Source of the DNA: Onishia taeanensis | GTDB taxonomy: Bacteria; Pseudomonadota; Gammaproteobacteria; Pseudomonadales; Halomonadaceae | Assembly: GCF_900100755.1 (NCBI RefSeq) | Contig: NZ_FNCI01000003.1 | Span: 186,001 to 250,000, forward strand | DNA length: 64,000 nt | Direction of reading: 5' to 3' | Part shown: one piece after another, positions 18,584 through 28,200 of the stretch | Layout of the letters: each line of letters starts with the position of its first letter | Numbering within the stretch: position 1 is the stretch's first letter | Notes under the pieces: model-generated | Databases searched by the model: none | Seen by the model: only the letters and a program-made list of their open reading frames with translations | Told to the model about the DNA's origin: nothing | Made by a program: the position numbers and the translations under genes

Positions 18584-18706
18584 TAATCGTTTCGCTGAAC
18601 CGGGAAGTCGCCGAGACCGGCAGAATGCTAGGCTTCAAGCTTCCATAATCGTTTTTTTAGGATAAGGTGGCTTTCTAATCGTTTATTTGGTCTGGTAATC
18701 ATTTTG
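18584..18706 (+). repeat. Four TAATCGTTT-type direct repeats before the Fic gene
   Basis: TAATCGTTT occurs at 18584, 18646 and 18676, and TAATCATTT at 18696, all in the same orientation, in the 141-nt gap between sufE and the Fic gene. Spacings are 62, 30 and 20 nt. The gap is AT-rich. These look like binding sites for a regulator or sigma factor; no cognate regulator is adjacent. Confidence 0.5.
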
Positions 18707-20257
18707 TCGACGCCAACGCACAGTAAAATCGGTTATGGCTGGCTCTCAGCACGCTATGGTGTATTGGCAACCCAGCCACTGGCCGTGGAAAGCTACATCG
18801 GACGCAAACGCCATACGTATGAAACGAATGGCGTACGCCAGGAAACTTATCTCGAAGCCATGCGCCCGGAGGATACTCTCGCGGCGCATCTGACCTTTGC
18901 CCTGAAGCATGAAGGCGTCCACCTGGAGCTTCTGGCGCGTCTGTTCCAAAACATTGATGATGACCATCTAGCCACCTGGGTTCGCCAAGAGCCGACAGGC
19001 CAATATGCGAGACGTGCGGGTTTTCTGTACGAATGGTTGACTGGGAATACGCTCGATATCCCCGCTACCGGCGGCAACTATCGCGACGCTCTCGATCCTC
19101 GCCACTATGTCACTGCCGAGACGCCCCGTCGGAATCGACGCTGGCGAATCAATGACAACCTGCCTGGAACACCGGACTATTGCCCTTTGGTGCGGCGAAC
19201 GCCGGACGTAGAATCGGCCCAGGCGTATGATATCGCAGGGCGCCTAAAAGACATGGAAGGGGAGTTTGGTGCCGACATCCTCCGCCGTAGCGCCGTTTGG
19301 CTGACGATCCACGAGAGCCGTGCCAGCTTTGCCATCGAGCATGAGAGCGGGCATCAGGATCGGATACAGCGCTTTGCCCTGGCGATGGAACAATTTTGCG
19401 GCCGGCTGCCCGATCCCTTGGATCCTCATGCTCTTAGTGAGCTTCAAAGCGCCATCCTTGGGGTCTCGACGATTCGTCCTGGCTTGCGAGAATCGCCGGT
19501 GTTCGTCGGGAGTCGCTCAGTGGGCTTTGGCTCGGTGACCCACTATGTGTGTCCGCATTGGGAATGGCTGCCTGAGATGCTCGAGGGCCTGCGTCGTTTC
19601 CTCGCCAGCACCGATTCGTCCCAGTCCCTGATACGCGCCGCGGTCGCGAGCTTCGGATTTGTCTTTATCCATCCACTGGCTGACGGCAACGGCCGTGTGT
19701 CACGTTTCCTGGTCAACGACCTCCTGCGCCGTGATGGTCTGGTACCTGCCCCCTTTATCCTGCCGGTATCGGCCGCGATTACTTCATCAGCGGTCAGGCG
19801 CGTTGAGTACGATCGTGTGCTTGAGCAATACTCACGCCCCTTCATGGCGAGGTACCAAGAGAGTGTCGAGTTCCGGCAAGAGCGTCAGCACTACGCCGAT
19901 GGAATCGAGTCCGACTTCGCCTTTGCCGCCTACACGCAGGCAGCGCCGAGTTGGCGCTATCCAGACCTCACGGACCAGGTCGAATATCTTGGCGGCGTGA
20001 TCCGCTACACCCTAGAACACGAGATGCATCATCAGGCCGCCTTGCAGCGGGCTTGGTACGGAACGCGTGCAGCGGTCAAGGATTGGGTGGAAGGGCCTAA
20101 TGATCATATAGATCGCATCATCCGTGCTATTCGTCAGAACGGCAGGGTAAGCGGCAAGCTCTGCAAGGAATTCCCCGTGCTGGAGGATTCGCGTCTGGCA
20201 CGAAAGCTGGAGGAACTGGTCGCAGAAGGGTTCGAAGGCCTTAACGAGCAGGCCTGA
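18704..20257 (+). CDS. Fic family protein (class II, AMPylator-like)
   Basis: A 517-aa protein with a Fic_N-like N-terminal half, a Fic core and a C-terminal winged-helix-like tail (DHIDRIIRAIRQNGRVSG onward). The Fic motif is HPLADGNGRVSR at residues 323-334, with the catalytic H323 retained. An inhibitory-helix motif of the S-x-x-x-E type (SFAIEH, S208/E212) precedes the core, as in class II Fic enzymes that AMPylate proteins when released. The start is uncertain: TTG at 18704 is the only initiator near the beginning and lacks a clear ribosome site. Flanked by housekeeping genes and with no partner antitoxin gene, it may be a transferred single gene. The target is unknown. Confidence 0.85.
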   Translation: MSTPTHSKIGYGWLSARYGVLATQPLAVESYIGRKRHTYETNGVRQETYLEAMRPEDTLAAHLTFALKHEGVHLELLARLFQNIDDDHLATWVRQEPTGQYARRAGFLYEWLTGNTLDIPATGGNYRDALDPRHYVTAETPRRNRRWRINDNLPGTPDYCPLVRRTPDVESAQAYDIAGRLKDMEGEFGADILRRSAVWLTIHESRASFAIEHESGHQDRIQRFALAMEQFCGRLPDPLDPHALSELQSAILGVSTIRPGLRESPVFVGSRSVGFGSVTHYVCPHWEWLPEMLEGLRRFLASTDSSQSLIRAAVASFGFVFIHPLADGNGRVSRFLVNDLLRRDGLVPAPFILPVSAAITSSAVRRVEYDRVLEQYSRPFMARYQESVEFRQERQHYADGIESDFAFAAYTQAAPSWRYPDLTDQVEYLGGVIRYTLEHEMHHQAALQRAWYGTRAAVKDWVEGPNDHIDRIIRAIRQNGRVSGKLCKEFPVLEDSRLARKLEELVAEGFEGLNEQA

Positions 20258-20260
20258 GGA

Positions 20261-20638
20261 TCAGCGCCCCGATGACCGGCCCTGCTCGCCCTGACGGGGG
20301 CAAAAGTGTGCATCGAGGCTGTCATCTTCTTGGCACAGCGCCTCGCTGGTTCCGCCGGGAACGGGATCGATGCCGCCTGCATGCCAAGGGTTGCACTTGG
20401 CCAGCCGCTTGACTGCCAGCCAGCCACCGCGAACTGGACCATGCACCTGCAACGCCTCCAGCGCATAGTGTGAGCAACTCGGCCAGAAACGGCAGCGAGG
20501 GCCCAGCAGGGGGCTGATGCCGTACTGATAGCCCTTGATCAGGGCGATCAATGGCAGGCTGGCAAGCCGAGCAAGCGTAGAGCGCTTGTGGGGCTTGTCT
20601 TCCCCGTTGGGCTGATTAGAGCATGAGCGACTGGCCAT
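20261..20638 (-). CDS. yidD: Membrane protein insertion efficiency factor YidD
   Basis: A small membrane-associated protein of 125 aa assisting YidC/Sec insertion. The core [28 protein letters not shown] with the following [28 protein letters not shown] (in parts) is diagnostic. About 35 poorly conserved residues trail the domain. yidD normally lies between rnpA and yidC near the origin; here it is the last gene of a zur-hisI-yidD unit, starting 5 nt after the hisI stop. It converges with the Fic gene, with a 3-nt gap. Confidence 0.92.
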   Translation of the reverse strand: MASRSCSNQPNGEDKPHKRSTLARLASLPLIALIKGYQYGISPLLGPRCRFWPSCSHYALEALQVHGPVRGGWLAVKRLAKCNPWHAGGIDPVPGGTSEALCQEDDSLDAHFCPRQGEQGRSSGR

Positions 20639-20643
20639 GGCCG

Positions 20644-21084
20644 TCAGGAGCGGGCGTAGAGCTGGTCGGGGTCGATCAGGGTATCGCCGTCTACCGTTGC
20701 ACCATCACCGGCGAGGGCGACATAGAAGCAGCTGCGCCGCCCGGTATGGCAGGCGGGACCGGTCTGGTCGACAGACAGCAGCAGGGTGTCGCCATCGCAG
20801 TCCAGGTGCGCCGCCTTTAGCGTCTGCATCTGGCCTGAGGACTCCCCTTTGCGCCAGAGCTTGCCGCGGGAGCGCGACCAATAGCAGACCCAGCCGGTAG
20901 CCAGGGTTTCTTTAAGTGATTGACGGTTCATCCAGGCCATCATCAACACTTCGCCGCTGTCATGTTGCTGAGCGATGGCCGGGATCAGGCCGGCATCGTT
21001 CCAGCCGACGCTATCCAGTATGGTGTCCAGCGATTCGCGTGTGCCGGTGGGTACGCGCTCTAGGCGCTTGAAAACGTCGCTCAT
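20644..21084 (-). CDS. hisI: Phosphoribosyl-AMP cyclohydrolase
   Basis: Opens the purine ring of PR-AMP in histidine biosynthesis; 146 aa, single-domain (not fused to HisE). Metal-binding residues are retained: [11 protein letters not shown] and [13 protein letters not shown]. It is not in a his operon here but follows zur by 12 nt, an arrangement reminiscent of Zur-linked paralogues of zinc enzymes. Whether the genome has a second hisI cannot be seen. ATG at 21084. Confidence 0.93.
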   Translation of the reverse strand: MSDVFKRLERVPTGTRESLDTILDSVGWNDAGLIPAIAQQHDSGEVLMMAWMNRQSLKETLATGWVCYWSRSRGKLWRKGESSGQMQTLKAAHLDCDGDTLLLSVDQTGPACHTGRRSCFYVALAGDGATVDGDTLIDPDQLYARS

Positions 21085-21096
21085 CAGGGGCTCGGC

Positions 21097-21567
21097 TCAG
21101 GTTTGGGCGTGTAGGGTTGGCTCGGCGCGGGTGGCCAGGCAGTCGTGGCAGCTGCCAAGCAACTCGATGGTCTGGCGCTCGACGCGGAATCCCTGATCGC
21201 GGGCGCGCCGTGCCAGCTGGTCGTTGACATCGTCCAGGTGCAGTTCTTCGACGCGGCCGCAGTGCCGACAGATCAGTAGCTGAAAGCCGTGGGCGTGTTC
21301 TGGGCAGGGGCAGGCGACATAGGCATTCAGGGATTCGATACGGTGTATCAGCCCCTGTTCGATCAGGAACTCCAGCGCCCGATAGACCGTAGGCGGCCTC
21401 GCGGCGGCGTGCTCCTGGGTCAGCCGGTCGAGCAGCTCGTAAGCCTTGAGGCCACCGCTGGTGGTGGCGATCATCTCCAGTACGCGACGGCGAATCGGCG
21501 TGAAGCGTGCACCATGCGACTCGCAGTGGCGCTCGGCTTGTTGAATCAGTGAGTGCGTTTGGTACAT
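21097..21567 (-). CDS. zur: Zur-type Fur family metalloregulator
   Basis: A 156-aa Fur-superfamily repressor. The winged helix (RFTPIRRRVLEMIATTSGGL, with PPTVYRALEFLIEQGLI) is followed by a dimerisation domain carrying zinc-site cysteines in LICRHCGRV and GSCHDC. The sequence resembles Zur more than Fur or PerR. The start at 21567 (MYQTHSLIQQAERHC) is preferred; an ATG at 21594 adds nine residues. It heads an operon with hisI and yidD. No znuABC genes lie in the window. Confidence 0.85.
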   Translation of the reverse strand: MYQTHSLIQQAERHCESHGARFTPIRRRVLEMIATTSGGLKAYELLDRLTQEHAAARPPTVYRALEFLIEQGLIHRIESLNAYVACPCPEHAHGFQLLICRHCGRVEELHLDDVNDQLARRARDQGFRVERQTIELLGSCHDCLATRAEPTLHAQT

Positions 21568-21627
21568 ATCGGCCTGGCGATGTGACGAAAGCATCTATTC
21601 TACGCGCCACATGAATTCCCAGCCAGT

Positions 21628-21661
21628 CGCACCACCATGGCCGCAGCCGCGTGGTGGTGCG
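21628..21661. terminator. Hairpin between the RimK-like gene and zur
   Basis: CGCACCACCATG (21628-21639) and CGTGGTGGTGCG (21650-21661) pair at 11 of 12 positions. It follows the end of the RimK-like gene on the minus strand. There is no T-run; probable terminator separating it from zur. Confidence 0.5.
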
Positions 21662-21682
21662 TGGGTGCCGGGGCGTTTTCGT

Positions 21683-22660
21683 TCAGGCTGGCGTTTGATC
21701 CGCTGATGAGATCAGTTCGGCACGGCGGGCGAAATGTTGTCGGGCGAAAGCCACCCTGGCGGATGCATCGACGCCTTCGGGCTGTCGCTCGATAAGATCC
21801 AGGCGAGGGCGCAGGCCCTCGCCATTGGCCATCTGAATGGCGAGCCCAGGGCGGGCATTCAGTTCGAGTAGCATCGGACCATGATCGCGATCCAGCACCA
21901 TGTCGGTCCCAAGATAGCCAAGCCCCGTCATCTCATAGCAGCTTGCCGCCAGCTCCAGCAGCGTGCCCCAGCCGGGGATGCGCAGACTGGCGAGCTCATG
22001 GCCGGTATCCGGATGGTCATGCCGGGTGCGGTCGAACTGGACGCCGCGCAGTGCCGTACCGGTGGCGATGTCCAGCCCGACGCCGACGGCGCCCTGGTGG
22101 AGATTGGCCTTGCCGTCGGAGGCAGCCGTCGACAGGCGCATCATCGCCATCACGGGATAGCCCTTGAAGACAATGACGCGGATATCGGGCACACCCTCGT
22201 AGGTGTACTGGGTCAGGGTGTCATCGAAATTGATCAATGACTCGATGACCGCCACGTCCGGCGACCCGCCCAAGGAATAAAGCCCGGAGAGGATATTGGA
22301 GACGTGACGTTCGATATCCTCACGGCCCAGGTGGGCGCCGCTGGGTTTTATATAGGCACTGCCATCGACGTGCTCGATGACCAAGATGCCCTTGCCGCCG
22401 GACCCCTTGGCCGGCTTGATCACGAAGCCGGCATGCCCCTGCAGAAGACGGGTGACGTGCTTGACCTCGAATTGGGTCATCACGGTGCCGATCAGCGCTG
22501 GACTGGTAATGCCATGCTCATGACACAAGAGCTTGGTTTTTAACTTGTCATCGACCAGCGGGTAGAGCTTACGGCTGTTGTAACGGCCTATGTAGCGGAT
22601 GTTGCGCCGGTTCATGCCGATGATGCCCTTGGCTCTCAACTTGCCGGGAGTCGTCCACAT
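21683..22660 (-). CDS. RimK-like ATP-grasp ligase (alpha-L-glutamate ligase homologue)
   Basis: A 325-aa ATP-grasp enzyme. The phosphate-binding glycine loop is FVIKPAKGSGGKGILVIE, and the metal-binding end reads MLLELNARPGLAIQMANG. The family joins amino acids to a carboxylate using ATP; RimK adds glutamates to ribosomal protein S6. This subgroup is encoded with a transglutaminase-like membrane protein and a retropepsin-like protease, as here: it starts 4 nt after the upstream gene's stop. The acceptor substrate is unknown; envelope or osmotic roles are inferred from the membrane-bound partners. Confidence 0.82.
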   Translation of the reverse strand: MWTTPGKLRAKGIIGMNRRNIRYIGRYNSRKLYPLVDDKLKTKLLCHEHGITSPALIGTVMTQFEVKHVTRLLQGHAGFVIKPAKGSGGKGILVIEHVDGSAYIKPSGAHLGREDIERHVSNILSGLYSLGGSPDVAVIESLINFDDTLTQYTYEGVPDIRVIVFKGYPVMAMMRLSTAASDGKANLHQGAVGVGLDIATGTALRGVQFDRTRHDHPDTGHELASLRIPGWGTLLELAASCYEMTGLGYLGTDMVLDRDHGPMLLELNARPGLAIQMANGEGLRPRLDLIERQPEGVDASARVAFARQHFARRAELISSADQTPA

Positions 22661-22664
22661 GGGC

Positions 22665-24173
22665 TCAATCCTCCGTCACCGGCTTGAAGCGCTTGAGCTC
22701 CAGAAGCCGATAACCGGTGTAATTGCCGAGCAGCAGGATCAGAGCCATCAGGATCAGCTGCACGCCCAGGAAGTTAAAGGTGATGTGGCGCACCCAGGGG
22801 TTGTTCATGGCCAGGTAGGCCAGCACCGCCGTCAGCAGGCTGCCACCACCCTGAATCAGTACTTCCTTGGGGCCTTCCTCCTCCCAGAGAATCGACATGC
22901 GCTCGATGGTCCAAGCCAGGATGATCATTGGGAAGAAGGTGATGGTCAGGCCGGCATTGAGGCCAAATCGATAGGACATCACAGAGAAAACCGAAATGAT
23001 GGCGATGACCGTGATGATCACCGCCGACACTCGCGCTACCAACAGCAAATTCAAATGGGAAAGATAACTTCGGATGATCAGCCCCACTGTGACTACCAGC
23101 AGGAAGCCGATCAAACCGGTGAGTAGGGTGGTCTGAATGAGTGCCAGGGCAATCAGCACCGGCATGAAGGTGCCCGAGGTCTTAAGACCGACAATAACTC
23201 GCAGGAACACCACGACCAGAGCGCCGATCGGGATCAGCAGGATGGTCTGGAAGAGCGCTTGCTCCTCGAGCGGCAGGCTGTGAATCGAGAAATTGATCAG
23301 GGTGTCATCGGCCAGTTGATTGCGCACCGCCGTGGAAGCCGGCTGGTTATGCTGAATCATCGAGAAGCTGACGCGGGAATTGGTGCCGCCCTGTACCTCG
23401 AGTACGGCTCCGCCGCGATCTTCCCACAGCAGCAGGTTATCGGGTTTGCCCTGTTCGCCGGTTACCGGGTTGAAGAGCACCGCGCTGCCGTCATCGCTGA
23501 AGACCTGCAACCAGCTTTGCAGTGACTGGCGGCGGCGACCGTCATCGAGTGCCAGGCCGCTGACCTCACGGGCACGCACGCCGGCCTCATTGAGCAGGCG
23601 CACGAGTAGTGGCGTGCGCTCGAACTGGGTCAGCAGCAAGCGTGCATTTTCGCCCTGGCGGTCGCCGGTAAAGTCACGGATCAGCTCGCGCGCGAAGGTG
23701 ACGGCATCTGCCGAGCGTTGCTGGGCGCGCTCGATGACCTGACTGGCGGCCGTATCGAAAGGGCGCTCCCAGGCGATATCGCGGGGCAGAGCCGGCGGCT
23801 CGGCGGTGCGGTCAACTGCCTGGGGCGCAACCAACAGCTGCACCGAATAGTAGAGCTGCTGTGGCCCGGTGGCGTCGCGAATCGACCATTGAGCCTGGCG
23901 GCTTCCATTGTCTTCGAGGAAGGCAAGGCCATAACCCGACGAGGCCGTGTTCTCGGTCAGTACCCGGTAGCCCTTTTGGGTGGAAGGCAGTGCCAGATCC
24001 ACCATGACCGGATCGCCCAGGGCAGTGAAGTTGACCTGGGCTTCGACCTCCCAGACCTGGCGCTGTTCGCCTGGCATCCAGGGCACCTCGAAGGCGACAT
24101 GGCGATGCACGCTAAGCGCGATGCCGGCGATCAGCAGAAAGCCGACAAGTAGATAGAAGGGCAGACGTGACAT
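22665..24173 (-). CDS. Inactive transglutaminase-like domain fused to seven transmembrane helices
   Basis: A 502-aa inner-membrane protein. One N-terminal helix (about 4-22) is followed by a periplasmic beta-rich region and a transglutaminase-like domain (about 140-270) without an obvious Cys-His-Asp triad, then about seven C-terminal helices (from about residue 310). This architecture is known as the UUP1/7TM inactive-transglutaminase family. The ATG at 24173 follows GAGGA; a GTG at 24197 is also in frame. It is the middle gene of a conserved trio and may be a sensor or substrate receptor; that role is inferred. Confidence 0.82.
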   Translation of the reverse strand: MSRLPFYLLVGFLLIAGIALSVHRHVAFEVPWMPGEQRQVWEVEAQVNFTALGDPVMVDLALPSTQKGYRVLTENTASSGYGLAFLEDNGSRQAQWSIRDATGPQQLYYSVQLLVAPQAVDRTAEPPALPRDIAWERPFDTAASQVIERAQQRSADAVTFARELIRDFTGDRQGENARLLLTQFERTPLLVRLLNEAGVRAREVSGLALDDGRRRQSLQSWLQVFSDDGSAVLFNPVTGEQGKPDNLLLWEDRGGAVLEVQGGTNSRVSFSMIQHNQPASTAVRNQLADDTLINFSIHSLPLEEQALFQTILLIPIGALVVVFLRVIVGLKTSGTFMPVLIALALIQTTLLTGLIGFLLVVTVGLIIRSYLSHLNLLLVARVSAVIITVIAIISVFSVMSYRFGLNAGLTITFFPMIILAWTIERMSILWEEEGPKEVLIQGGGSLLTAVLAYLAMNNPWVRHITFNFLGVQLILMALILLLGNYTGYRLLELKRFKPVTED

Positions 24174-24194
24174 ACGCAGTCCTCGAATAAACAG

Positions 24195-24218
24195 CACCCA
24201 CCGGCGTGGCGGTGGGTG
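24195..24218. other. Hairpin inside the ligase/protease operon
   Basis: CACCCACCG and CGGTGGGTG form a perfect 9-bp stem with a 6-nt loop in the 71-nt gap between the retropepsin gene and the 7TM gene. It has no T-run and may tune relative expression. Confidence 0.35.
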
Positions 24219-24244
24219 GGGTGATGATGGCAGACAGAGGGGGC

Positions 24245-25093
24245 TCAGCTCTGGTCAGGCGTCTCGGCGTTATCGATATCGCGCGCCTCGTCGGCGGGGG
24301 CGTCACTCGCCGGCGCACCTTCCGGGAATTCCGGGCGAGGGTGCAGATAGCGCTCGGCCACATCGATGACGGCGATATCCATCATGAAGCGCCGCCCCAG
24401 CAGCACCGGATAGCTGAGCTGACGACGATCATTCAGGGTGAATTCGACCTGTTCACGAATCGGACCCAGCGTCATCAGCAAGCTGATCACCGGGCGTGAG
24501 GCCTCGCCGTTGGATTGCAGCACTCGCACACGGCGCTCTATCGGCGCTTCGATCCACTTGTCGCGAACGGCATCGACCACGGCGTCATCCGGCTCCAGGG
24601 CAAGCTTGAACTTGACCCAGTTATCGCCATCGCGCTCGAAGGGCGTGATATCGCGGGCCGAAAGCGACGACGTGTCGGCGCCCGAGTCGATCCTCGCCTG
24701 GAGATAGGTACCAATGCTTGGCAGACCCACCCACTCGGAGCGACCCAGCAGCTCCTTGTTGCCGATATCCGAATCGACAGCACAGTCCTTGACCACCGTC
24801 TGCGGTTCACGTTCGGCCTGTGCCAGGTCAGCGCGCAAGCCGCGCAGCAGGCTGCCCACTTCACGGATGTCGGCATCGACACCGTCGAGACGCTGCTGGT
24901 GTTGAGCGAAGCGCTCCTGTTGGCCGCCACACTGTCCGTCAACCGCTGCTTCCAACTGCATAAAACGCGCATCCAGCTGGGCCGTGGTGGCCAGCTTGGC
25001 GTGCGCCTCTTCCTGAGCCTTTGGCGACCAGGCGCACCCTGCAAGAAGCGAGAGTCCCACTACTGCTGCCAGGCATGAATAGCGATTGCCCAT
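24245..25093 (-). CDS. Retropepsin-like aspartic protease, predicted lipoprotein
   Basis: A 282-aa protein with a lipoprotein signal (SLLAGC, lipidated C20), a helical/coiled region (about 30-100) and a C-terminal retropepsin-like domain. The active-site signature is IDSGADTSS (D136-S-G). The domain has been annotated as an ATP-dependent zinc protease (RimK-linked), but the D-S-G motif points to a dimeric aspartic protease fold. It heads the operon with the 7TM protein and the RimK-like ligase. Cleavage of the modified product or of a regulatory partner is a reasonable inference. Confidence 0.8.
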   Translation of the reverse strand: MGNRYSCLAAVVGLSLLAGCAWSPKAQEEAHAKLATTAQLDARFMQLEAAVDGQCGGQQERFAQHQQRLDGVDADIREVGSLLRGLRADLAQAEREPQTVVKDCAVDSDIGNKELLGRSEWVGLPSIGTYLQARIDSGADTSSLSARDITPFERDGDNWVKFKLALEPDDAVVDAVRDKWIEAPIERRVRVLQSNGEASRPVISLLMTLGPIREQVEFTLNDRRQLSYPVLLGRRFMMDIAVIDVAERYLHPRPEFPEGAPASDAPADEARDIDNAETPDQS

Positions 25094-25235
25094 CTTTTAT
25101 CCTGCACCTTTCCCGGTCGTAGGTATCCGACCCTAGCCACCGCCGGAATGTTAAGCCTTCTCGCAGCAAGCTTCGAGAAGAGTCCCGCGATGATAAGGAG
25201 TGATGACGAGCCTGTCCATGTAGGCACTCGCCATA

Positions 25236-25260
25236 AAGGCGCCGGGAGCCCCGGCGCCTT
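25236..25260. terminator. Terminator hairpin after the RND operon
   Basis: AAGGCGCCGGG / CCCGGCGCCTT, an 11-bp perfect stem with a 3-nt loop, lies 5 nt past the RND permease stop on the minus strand. There is no clear T-run. Confidence 0.65.
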
Positions 25261-25265
25261 CATGC

Positions 25266-28200
25266 TCAGGAGGCTGTCGTTTCCTGGGCGCCTGCATCCT
25301 TGGCCGCATTGTGATCGCGGGCCAGCAACAGATAGAACGCCGGCAGCACGAACAAGGTGAACAGCGTGCCGATGCCCAGTCCTGAAGCGATGGTCAGGCC
25401 AATGTCGAACCGGCTGACCGCACCGGCACCGGTGGCGATCAGCAGCGGCACCATGGCGACGATCAGTGCTACGGACGTCATCACGATCGGGCGCAGGCGA
25501 ATGGCCGACGCCTCGATGACCGCATCATGCTTGTTAAGCCCTTTTTCATGCTGCAATTGGTTGGCAAATTCGACGATCAGGATGCCGTTCTTGGCCACTA
25601 CCCCGATCAGCGTGATCAGGCCAACCTGGGTGTATATGTTCAAACTCGAAACCCCAAGGGTAATGAACGTCATGGCGCCGGCGACCGACATGGGGACCGA
25701 GACCAGGATGATCAGCGGGTCGCGCCAGCTCTCGAACTGTGCCGCCAGCACCAGGTAGATGACGATCAGCGACAGGAAGAAGGTCAGTACCAGGGCGCTG
25801 CCCTGATTCATCAACTGCCGTGACTCCCCCTTGTAGTCGACCGAGTACGCCGGTGGCAGGCTTTCTGCGGCCGTCTTGTTGAGCCAGCTAAGAGCATCGC
25901 CCAAGGTCACGCCGGGGCGCGGCACGCCCTCTAGCACTACCGAGTTCAACTGCTGGAACTGGCTGCGCTTGGAGGGTTCTACGCTATCCTCGAAGCTCAC
26001 CAGGTTGCCCAGTGGCACCTGTTCGCCGGAATCCGCTTCGATATAGTAGTTGTCGATCATCGCGGCATCGAGGCGATATTGCTGCTCGACCTGAGGAATG
26101 ACCTTGTAGCTGCGCCCGTTCATGCTGAACCGGTTGGTGAAGCCTTCACCGAGCAGCGTCGAGAGTGCCTGGCCAACATCGGCCATGGTGAGGCCGAGAT
26201 CCGCCACTCGATCACGGTCCACCAGGATGCGGGTATTGGGGCGGTTGAAATCGATCGATTTGCGCAGGAAGGCAAAGTTGCCACTGCCCATAGCCTGTCC
26301 GAGCAGGTCATCGGCGATAGCATTGAGCTCTTCATAGCTGTTGCCGGTTGTCAGCACGAACTGAACGGGCAAGCCGCCACTGGAGCCGGGAAGAGAAGGG
26401 CGCGCGAAGGCGGCAGTCTGCAAGCCGGTCACCTGCGACAGCGCTCCTTGCAGCTGAGGCATGACCTCCATTTGCGAGACATCTCGCTGGCTCCAGGGCG
26501 CCATTTTGAAACCACCAAATACCGTATCGGCGCTGGTGCCGCCAAGGATCATGAACGACTCCTTGTAGCCGTCGATGCTTTCCACCCGGCTCTGGATGTC
26601 ATTGGCATAGCGCTCCAGGTACTCAAGGGTGGCGGTCTGCGGTGCGGTACCCTGGAAGAAAATGATGCCCTGATCTTCCGTGGGGGCCAGTTCGCTCTGG
26701 CTGGTGACGAACATGAAGTAGATCGAGGCTAGTACCACCGTGGCGAAGACCACCGGTACCGAGACGGTTTGCAGCGTACGTGTCAGCAGCCCTCGATAGC
26801 CGTTCGACAAGCCATTGAAGGTAGACTCGACGCCTCTTTCAAAACGCGACGACTTGCCGTGAGCCTTCAACACCTTGCCGGACAGCATCGGCGAGAGCGT
26901 CAGCGCCACGATGCCCGAAATGACCACGGCACCCGCCAAGGTGAACGCAAATTCCGTGAACAGTGAGCCAACCAGGCCGCCCATGAAACCAATCGGCGCA
27001 TAGACCGCCACCAGGGTGGTGGTCATGGCGATGATCGGCACCGCCATCTCCCGAGCGCCATTGATGGCGGCATTGAAACGGGATTCGCCGGCCTCGATGT
27101 GGCGGTGTACGTTTTCGACCACGATGATGGCGTCATCGACCACCAAGCCGATGGCTAGCACCATCGAGAGCAGCGTCAGCAGGTTGAGCGAAAAGCCCAG
27201 CATCAGCATCACGAAGGCCGAACCGATCAACGATAGGGGAACCGCTACTGCGGGCACCAGCGCCGCGCGGAAAGAACCAAGCGACAGAAAGATCACCACC
27301 AATACGATAACCAGAGCTTCGAGCAGGGTCTTGACCACCTCCTTGATAGAGTCGTCGATGAACTCCGAGGCATCATAGGGCAGCACGACCTCGAGGCCAG
27401 TCGGCAGTTGGCGGCGGATTTCCGGCAGGGTGTCGCGTACGGCTTTGGCGACGTCCAGCGGGTTGGCGCCGGGGGCCTGCTCAATGGCCATGAAGGTGGA
27501 GGGTGTGCCGCTGTACCAGGCGGTGCTGTCATAGCTTTCGGCGCCCAGCTCGGTGCGCGCTACATCTCTCAGGCGTACCAGATCTCCGCCGTCATTACGT
27601 ACCACCAGGTCTTCGAACAGGCTGGGGTCGGTGATGTCGGTATTGGTGGTCAGATTGATGAGCACGAACTCGCTGCGGGTCTTGCCGACGCCGGCTTGGT
27701 AGTTGTTGCTTTGTAGGACATCGACGACCTGACTCGGGCTGACATTCAAGGCCGCCATGCGCTGTGGGTCGAGCCAGATGCGCATGGCCATGCTCTGGCC
27801 AAAGCTGCGCGCCTTGGCCACACCCGGCAGCGCTTGAAGCTTGGGCTGTACCACACGTGTCAGGTAATCGGTAATGCGCGGGACTTCCATTTGCTCTGAA
27901 TAGAACGCCAGATACATCAGAGCGGTGCTGTCACCGGTCGATGACTCGATGACCGGGCTTTCAGCAGAACTTGGCAACACGCTGCGCTGGCTGGCCACCT
28001 TGGCCTGGACCTCCGCCAGGGCCGCGTTGGCATCGTAGTTCAGCTCCATGTTGACTTCGATGGTCGAGGAGCCCTGGATACTGGTCGATTCGATGAAGTC
28101 GATGCCGTTGGCTTCGGCGATGGCCTGTTGCAAGGGGGTGGTCACGAAGCCCTGGACCAGCTCCGAGCTGGCCCCCGGATAGGACGTCGTGACCGTGATC

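Noticed and set aside
22599-23126. 175-codon frame antisense to the RimK-like and 7TM genes
   Set aside because: Composition (His, Asp, Gln-rich) is that of a complementary-strand shadow of membrane helices.
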